Source: Muscardinus avellanarius
Lineage: Eukaryota; Chordata; Mammalia; Rodentia; Gliridae
Assembly (NCBI GenBank): GCA_963383645.1
Contig: OY726565.1
Span: 32,591,931 to 32,655,930 of the forward strand
DNA: 64,000 bases
Direction of reading: 5' to 3'
Of the stretch, positions 57,765 to 64,000 are shown piece after piece. A model generated the notes under the pieces. It saw nothing but the letters and a program-made list of their open reading frames with translations. It ran no database searches and was not told the origin of the DNA. Within the stretch, counting starts at the first letter, position 1. Every line of letters begins with the position of its first letter. Position numbers and translations under genes: made by a program.

Positions 57765-58125
57765 TAATTTCATAGGAATAATATTGTTTTTCTTTTTTTG
57801 AGAAATGTCTATTCAGTTCAATGCACATTTTTTTATTTGAGTCTTTTTATAGTGTTAAGTGTTTGAAGTTTTTTGTATATTCTAGATATATTCTAGAATT
57901 AATCCTCTCTTTGAGGATTTTTTTAATCATATTTCTAGATCCCCTCTTCAGACTCTTTCTTCCTTTGCTGCACAGGAGCTTTCCAATCAGATGCCATCCT
58001 ACTCATGATTCTTAGTTTGATGTCCTGATCTCTGGGGTCTCGCTGAGGAAGTCTCTGCCAGTGCCTATATGGTGAAGACTTGCTCCCATGTTTCCTTCTA
58101 GCAATTGCACTATAGCTAAGGGCTT
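57765..58125 (-). mobile_element. Antisense L1 ORF2 3' fragment
   Basis: TTGTATATTCTAGATATATT, TTTGCTGCACAGGAGCTTTC, AGATGCCATCCTACTCATGA and TTTCCTTCTAGCAATTGCAC follow the antisense of ORF2 in order. Confidence 0.7.
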
Positions 58126-58263
58126 CTTGGCCACACTGTTTCCCCTAAACAACACTGTAGGAGGCTGGCTTGTTAACCTTCAGCCTGTGTTTCTTCCTTA
58201 GGCTCCAAATGAATATCAGGACCATCCCTTAGGATTCATCAAGGTGTTTTTTAAATTATATTT

Positions 58264-58590
58264 ATTTATTGTGGTTCTGAGGATGGAACCCAGAGGCCCT
58301 CGACCTCTGAGCTATACCCCAGCCCTATGTTGTTTTTTTTTTTTTTTTTACATTTTTACTTGAAACAGGGTCTCACTACATTGCCAAGACTGGTCTGAAC
58401 CCTGTGATCCTCTAGTCTCTGGCTCCTCTGTCTTGCAGCATCCAGCAACTGCAGAACTTCCATGGGGCTGGGTGAAGCAAAGTGGTGGAGAAAGTGACTA
58501 TAGCCCCCCAATCCTCAATAGCCACTTGGCTATAACCTCCCAAGTAATGAGATCACAGGCATGGGCCACTGCACCGCTCTCACTGGGGTC
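58264..58590 (-). repeat. Antisense B1-dID SINE interrupted by a 114-bp inverted duplicate
   Basis: The right half and linker are 58264-58416 (GGATGGAACCCAGAGGCCCT ... GAACCCTGTGATCCTCTAGT). The B1 end resumes at about 58531 (AACCTCCCAAGTAATGAGAT). The missing middle is replaced by 58417-58530. Confidence 0.8.
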
Positions 58591-58851
58591 ATTTTGCGGC
58601 CCATTTTTAATCCTTATTTCCCCTCACCACCACCTATATAATATGTTTCCCCCATGCCCAGAAAACAAGATCCTAGGATGTTTCTGGTGGACGGGCAATG
58701 CCCTCTCTTCTGAGGCCCCAGAGGGAGCAGCCTAGAGGCCAAGTGGCTATTGAGGATTGGGGGGCTATAGTCACTTTCTCCACCACTTTGCTTCACTCAG
58801 CCCCATGGAAGTTCTGCAGTTGCTGGATGCTTCAAGACAGAGGAGCCAGAG
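58417..58851. repeat. Inverted repeat, two 114-bp arms, 207-bp spacer
   Basis: The arm 58417-58530 is the reverse complement of 58738-58851, with only a few mismatches (for example TTGCAGC against GCTTCAA). Arm lengths are equal. The same peptide therefore appears on opposite strands at the two sites, which marks an inverted duplication and not a gene. Confidence 0.9.
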
Positions 58852-59680
58852 GCCAACAGGAAAGAGCAGCAGAGGAGGCCAACAGGGAGGACAGCAGAGG
58901 AGGCTGGTATGGGAGGCATGAGGGAAGGCAGGCAGTGTAAAGGACATTTGTGCTTTGAACCCCAAACCTTCAGGCATGGGCAATCCTACTGCATGAAGAG
59001 CAGCTTGCAGGTGGGGGAGTGTAGGGCAGGTTCCCAAACCCTGGCAAATTCCCCTAAATGTTTTTCTGTGTATCCTTGCCTCCATTACGCTTCCTCCAAC
59101 ACTCTCTCCTGTGCCCCAGCTAAAATCCCTGGCTGGCTTTGCTTATCTATAACCTTGCTCATTAACCACCCTGTTCTGGCCAAGTCTGCTCCACCTCGGC
59201 TGCCATTTCTAATCTTCCAACAGGAGAGTCACCAGGTAGGCCCCAGTCAGAAATAAATAGCGCTCCTCTAGGGCCGCGAATAGTCCTTCCGCCAGGCTTT
59301 GAGGTCCTCCAATATCTAGACCCCGTGGACCTTTCCCACTTATGATGGGATTTATAGTGGCTGATTTATAAGTTAGTATCACCTTCAAAAAACTCTCATG
59401 GATGTGGAGAACAGTAGGAAACCAACCTATTATTTCATAAGTGCAAAGTTTGTGTGAATAAGGCAAAGAATCAAACATATTTGTCCTGTGGGTAACCTAT
59501 TAGTAGCCTGGGGAAACCTGTTTCAGAGGATAGCAAAAAACGCAGAAAGCAGGGATGGCGTAATCGACACACCACCAAGTTGTTACCCCTCGAAGAATTA
59601 GCAGATCTAGGTGGCAAATACGAACATCAGTAACAGATCATCCGGCATCACATACTTTTTTTCCTCCCTCAGATCTTTCA
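58852..59680. other. Unassigned, GC-richer sequence
   Basis: Contains short direct repeats of CAGCAGAGGAGG near 58866-58902. Frames of 80-115 codons on both strands have no recognisable domain. An LTR or pseudogene origin is possible, but I see no diagnostic motif. Confidence 0.4.
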
Positions 59681-59745
59681 GCTTGTATTGTGAAACATGG
59701 TCTCTCTAAATGTCGAGGGGCTTGCTAAGTTGCTGAGACCCTGAT
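59681..59745 (-). repeat. SINE linker remnant (antisense)
   Basis: TGTATTGTGAAACATGGTCT ... TTGCTAAGTTGCTGAG matches the antisense middle of B1-dID. Both ends are lost. Confidence 0.5.
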
Positions 59746-60600
59746 GCTCCACAGTCCTCATCACATCCATTTTGGATTGAATGAAGGACAACTTCTTCCT
59801 GTCCTTAGGCAGGATTTTTATGGCCACCTCTGTCCAGGTGGGGATATGGAGGGTTCCTTGAGCTGGGCAAAACTGCCCTGCTTATGTCCCTCAGGACCAT
59901 ATCAAGATCCAGAAGGGCATCCTCACAGGAGAGCTGGCTGAGGGGGCTGGCCTCTCCTCACTACTCTCTCTCCTAGCACTGTCCATTGAAAGCCACAATA
60001 CCAACTAATGATGCTAGTTACAAAAACAAAAAACAACAAAGAATATACAACAAAATAACAAACCCAACAGACACACAACAACAACAAAGCCGAAAACCCA
60101 AACCAACAAATCAGATCCAAAGCCTCCCAACCACCCAATGCTGAGCTGGTATTCCTTGTGAGGTCAGATCCCTACAAGGCCAGGTGGTGACTGGGCATGG
60201 CCCTCTGTAGCCAGCTCCCCTTTGGGCCTCCAGGACCTTTCCCATTTTAATAAAAAGAATAAAATGTTTTTTGATTTAGTGGGTTATGAGGGCTGATGTT
60301 TTCTTCTTTAGAAATCAAAATTTGTAGGCTGCTTTAATAGTTTTCATTTTGAGTAAAAAATAATAGTTTTTGATTTTTAAAATCTTTATTAAAAAAGACT
60401 TCATCATATCTTCATTCAAGGTATTCAATTTCTTTTTCTTTCATCTTGATATAATGTCAAAGAATGGTAACATATCATTCACATCACCCAAAACAAAGCA
60501 CTGTTTCCTAAAACACCACAGGGCACATTCTTAACATTGATGGGGATGAGGGGAAGGGCCCCATAAGGTCCTCGATAAGTTCCTCATCACATTCATTTAT
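59746..60600. other. Unassigned sequence
   Basis: It includes an A/C-rich patch (60020-60130). A 65-codon frame (59744-59941) is unsupported. Confidence 0.4.
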
Positions 60601-60604
60601 TTTT

Positions 60605-61125
60605 AAATTTTATTGATGCATTGTAATGACAGATCGCAGTGAGGTCCAAAGTGCTACACACAGAACTTGGTGTTTCCTTCAGCATCCCTTCTGCTCCCTC
60701 TCCGCCCTCCCTGTACATGTTAGTGAGATTGGTAGTTATACCTTCATGTATGGACTTGGTGCAATTTGAACAGTTTCCTTCCTCGAGCTGCCTTCTGCCC
60801 TCCCATACTCCCTCCCGTAGTCCCGGCCACCATCTACTGCTCTCTCTCCTGTGATCTAGAGTCTCTTGTGTTTCCTATTTTCTTTCTAGCTTCCACATAT
60901 GAAGAAAAATATAGGACCCTTAACTTTTTGAGACTGGCTGACCTCAGTATAATATCTTTAATTCCATTTTCCTGAAAATTACACATTTTTGTTCATCTTT
61001 ATGGCTGAGTAAAACTCCATGTCTTTATATAACACATTTTCTTTATTCATCCATCTGTTGACAGACACCTAGGTTGTTTCCACAATTTGGTTATTCTGAA
61101 TTTTTCTGTTATAAACATGTGTATG
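60605..61125 (-). mobile_element. Antisense L1 3' end, diverged
   Basis: TTTTATTGATGCATTGTAAT marks the L1 3' end. The pyrimidine-rich UTR follows, then antisense ORF2 C terminus (TTTATGGCTGAGTAAAACTC; CATCCATCTGTTGACAGACA). Confidence 0.75.
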
Positions 61126-61535
61126 AGCCAGGCATGGTTCGCCCATGCCTGTAATCCCAGTATGTGGGAGGCTGAGATAAAAAGATCATAAATTTGAGAA
61201 TAGCCTCAGCAAGTAGTGAGAGTCTGTCATTAATCACTGAGACCTTGTTCCAAAATAACAATAAAATAGGGTTAGGGATGTAGCTCAGAGGTAGAATGCC
61301 CCTGTTCAATATTCAGTACCCCCCCCCCCCACACACACACAGAGGTATGTGAGGTATGGTGGTGCACGCTATAATCTCAGTACTTAGGAGGCTGAGCCAG
61401 GAGGATCGTGGGTTTGAGACCAGCTTCTGCCACTTAGCCAGAGGCTATTTCAATATAACAAATAAAATCATTTTGGGGGTGTAGCTTGGGGAAGAATGCC
61501 TTTAAATTCATTCTGTATGACCTACCACAAAAAAA
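61126..61535 (+). repeat. Two consecutive B1-dID SINEs
   Basis: SINE 1 (61129-61345) ends in C12 then (AC)n. SINE 2 (about 61350-61530) follows at once with a degraded ID half. Both are sense. Confidence 0.8.
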
Positions 61536-63190
61536 TTAAAATCATGGCTATGTGTACATCACTATAGTATTCTGACTAATTCTTTTGGAAAGATACAGAG
61601 GAGTGATATAGGAGGTCACATGATGTTTCCCTGCCCTGTCTTTTCAGAAACCTCCACACTAATGCCCACAATCTGTACACACTCAGTGTAGAAACTTTTT
61701 AACAAGGATTTCTTAATTCACTTCTATAAGTGAAGCACATATCCAAGTAACAAAAACCATGAAATCTTTTACTTTCCATATGATATTTACATTTTTTTTC
61801 CTTCCTATATAAATCCCTGCTGTGGTTAAGGAAGATTTTCAAAGGTATTAAACATTAAATGGTGCACACATGAGACTCCCTCTTAAGAAAAGATTAATTT
61901 TAATTCAAAAAAGTTAATATTTACTGTGTCACAAGACCTGTTTAAGATACATCATGTACAGAACTCTGCAATCTATGGCAATGACATGGCAGAAAGGCTT
62001 TCTAGGTCTTCTAAGTTTCAACAAAGAACCAGATTATATTTGTACTGCTAATACAGCATGACACTAAATTATTCTTGGCCAAATTTTTTTTTATCAGAAA
62101 CACACAGGGAAAATTAAAACAGGAAGCCATTCTGACTTGGAATTTCAAATCTGTGTCATGGGTCACAGCAGTTGACAAAGATACTATCAACCCTCTATCT
62201 ACTATTATTGCACATCCACCCTCTTTCATTAATACTTTAGAATTTGAGTCCTATTAAAGGTTGTCTTCTACATTCCTATGATATTTATACAATATGGTTG
62301 TATATAATACTATTATTGTTAAGTCCTATAATCTCAATTTAAAAATATCCTCTACTTGTATTGAATTTTTATAACAAATGGTTAATATTTTTCTAGAAAA
62401 TTATAAAAGGTGGTATAAAGTTCTATAAATTAATTTTTTCCATTTTCTCTTTGTTTATAAAAATATTTTACAACTTAAAGTCTAAATTTGAATCTTCCCT
62501 TCAAAATGACATTTAACAATGGTGATTAATGACTCAAAAAATTAGAAATAAAAATTTAATTTACTTTAACCTGAAAAAAATATGAGATTGAGTGGCTTAA
62601 ATTTTATTAAATTGTTAGTTTAATATTAAATTAACATATGCATATTATCATTTAATACAATAATTTAAAATTAAACTAACATAAAATTAATAACTATTCC
62701 CTTCATAAATAGCATTTCTCAATTTTCTTAAGAGTCTAAGACTTATGAGTAAAAAAATACATATATATTTTAAATTTTGGTTTCAATTTTATTTAGATTT
62801 TTAAATAAAATGGAATATTGTTTAATATTTTTTACAGTCTATACAATTTGTTACCCTTTGGGAACACTTTAAATATAGTAGCTTGAGCAACTCAGCCCAG
62901 GGGAGAAATAACAGTTGCTAAAACATGAGTTTCATAGCTGTAAGAAAAGTTATGGTGAAGCAAGAACATATATCAATTCACATATAAATGGTTATGCCTA
63001 CATAAAATATTTCCTAGCAATAAGATGATTATTTTATATAAAAGAATTAACATGTCCATTAATAAAAAAAGGGCAAATGTGACAGACAGTATCTGAAGTA
63101 TTTATGAGATCAGTTTAATGAGATGTGTTTTCTTAGTGTGACCTGGACCACCTATAACATGGTAGGTATTGGTCACGTTTGCATCTCTGT
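61536..63190. other. Unassigned, very AT-rich sequence
   Basis: No feature was recognised. 62550-62850 is extremely AT-rich. Confidence 0.45.
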
Positions 63191-63194
63191 GAGC

Positions 63195-63612
63195 ACCTAA
63201 CAAAAACAAAGTACATAACAAAAAGAACTTACTGGAGGAAAAGTGTCTTTCGGCTCACAGTTTGAGGCTCAGTCCATGGTCAGCTGACTCCATGGTCTGG
63301 GCCTGAGACTAGGCAACACCTCATGGCAACAGCAAAGTGGAGACAGAGAAGAGAGATGGAGAGGAAGCGGCTGGGAGCAAGGGAAGCCCTTCCAGGCATG
63401 CTCCAAGTTACCTTTTCCCCCAGCTACTCTCACCTCCAGTAACCCATTCAGCTATCAATGGATTAATATATCAAATGGCTTGATCTGGTGATGAGATCAG
63501 AGGCCTCAAGTCACTGCCTCGAATTCCACCTGTGACCCCTGCAGCATTGGGGATCAGGCTTTCAGCACATTACCATTTGGAGGTCATTCCAGATTTAAGC
63601 TGTAACAGGATA
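63195..63612 (-). mobile_element. Antisense MaLR-type LTR (probable)
   Basis: TTTCGGCTCACAGTTTGAGG, GGGCCTGAGACTAGGCAACA, TTCAGCACATTACCATTTGG and TCATTCCAGATTTAAGCTGT follow the minus strand of a MaLR-like LTR over nearly its full length. Confidence 0.6.
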
Positions 63613-63697
63613 CAATCAGCATCTACATTCTACCTATCACATGGGTGAATTTTCCAAGGCAGAAATTTCAAAAACTAATGAAGAAAACATACTGAGA

Positions 63698-63700
63698 CAT

Positions 63701-63741
<41 letters not shown>
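63698..63741. repeat. (TTTA)n microsatellite, tail of the next L1
   Basis: About eleven TTTA units form the complement of the A-rich tail of the antisense L1. Confidence 0.9.
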
Positions 63742-63745
<4 letters not shown>

Positions 63746-64000
63746 TGTGGATCATATTGAAAATGCAAACATTCAGGCTGTACTTGTGCCCTCTCCCACC
63801 CTCTACTTCCCCTTACCCCCTCCCAATGATGAGTGTCCAGGTTAACCATACTACATTCATACTTTTACACATGTTTGAATGTAGTTCCTTCAATAATCAA
63901 TCTCAGCCTTCTTTGTCTCCTATCCTTCCATTTCAGCTTTGCTGAGGTTTCCCCTCCATTATTTGGAGTCCCTTCGGTATTCCTAGTAGTCCCTAGTTTG
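63742..64000 (-). mobile_element. Antisense L1 3'UTR (family B), runs off the window
   Basis: Minus-strand match to 27370-27640 (GTACTTGTGCCCTCTCCCAC; ACATTCATACTTTTACACAT; TGAGGTTTCCCCTCCATTAT). The element continues beyond base 64000. Confidence 0.85.

Noticed and set aside
58433..58796. Same peptide (KQSGGESDYSPPILNSHLA) encoded on both strands, suggesting paired genes
   Set aside because: It is fully explained by the 114-bp inverted duplication. There is no other evidence of coding.

Overview
The window is nuclear DNA from a mammal, almost certainly a rodent outside the mouse/rat group. The main evidence is about forty copies of a dimeric SINE: a 7SL-derived B1-like left half (motif GGGCGTGGTGGTGCACGC) joined to a tRNA-Ala/ID-like right half (TAGCTCAGAGGTAGAATGC ... 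GGTTCAATCCCCAGTACC). This B1-dID architecture is known from squirrel-like, dormouse, beaver and some other non-muroid rodents. The species cannot be named from the sequence. No functional host gene, exon or RNA gene was found; the window reads as intergenic or deep intronic, AT-rich, with dense layers of retrotransposons.

Layout. 1-4.6 kb: mostly unassigned sequence with two eroded SINEs. 4.6-7.8 kb: an L1 with a 5' inversion and a duplicated 3' terminus. 8.8-10.9 kb: a composite retrotransposon (L1-5'UTR-like monomers, a 50-bp GC-rich VNTR, then an L1 3' end) inside a 14-bp target-site duplication (TSD). 11-14.6 kb: L1 3' ends, a MaLR-type LTR and (CA)n-tailed SINEs. 15.5-17.1 kb: a full-length processed retrocopy of RALY inserted in an old L1. 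17-24 kb: old L1 pieces and SINEs, with two unassigned blocks. 24.9-27.7 kb: a second L1 with a 5' inversion. 27.8-30.6 kb: an element with a complete L1-like 5'UTR and an intact 296-codon ORF1 but no ORF2, bounded by a perfect 17-bp TSD. 31.0-32.4 kb: a second VNTR composite nested inside a SINE. 32.7-35.6 kb: old L1. 36-49 kb: mainly unassigned sequence with scattered SINEs. 49.4-58.1 kb: SINEs, MaLR LTRs, and young and old L1 pieces. 58.3-58.9 kb: a SINE interrupted by one arm of a 114-bp inverted duplication. 60.6-64 kb: L1 3' ends, SINEs and a MaLR LTR.

The L1 lineage explains most of the mobilisation. L1 3' ends of two distinct families recur. SINEs, the RALY retrocopy and the composites carry TSDs and A-rich tails as expected for L1-driven copying in trans. 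The least ordinary objects are the two-copy VNTR/L1-3' composite, comparable in design to primate SVA, and the ORF1-only half-L1.
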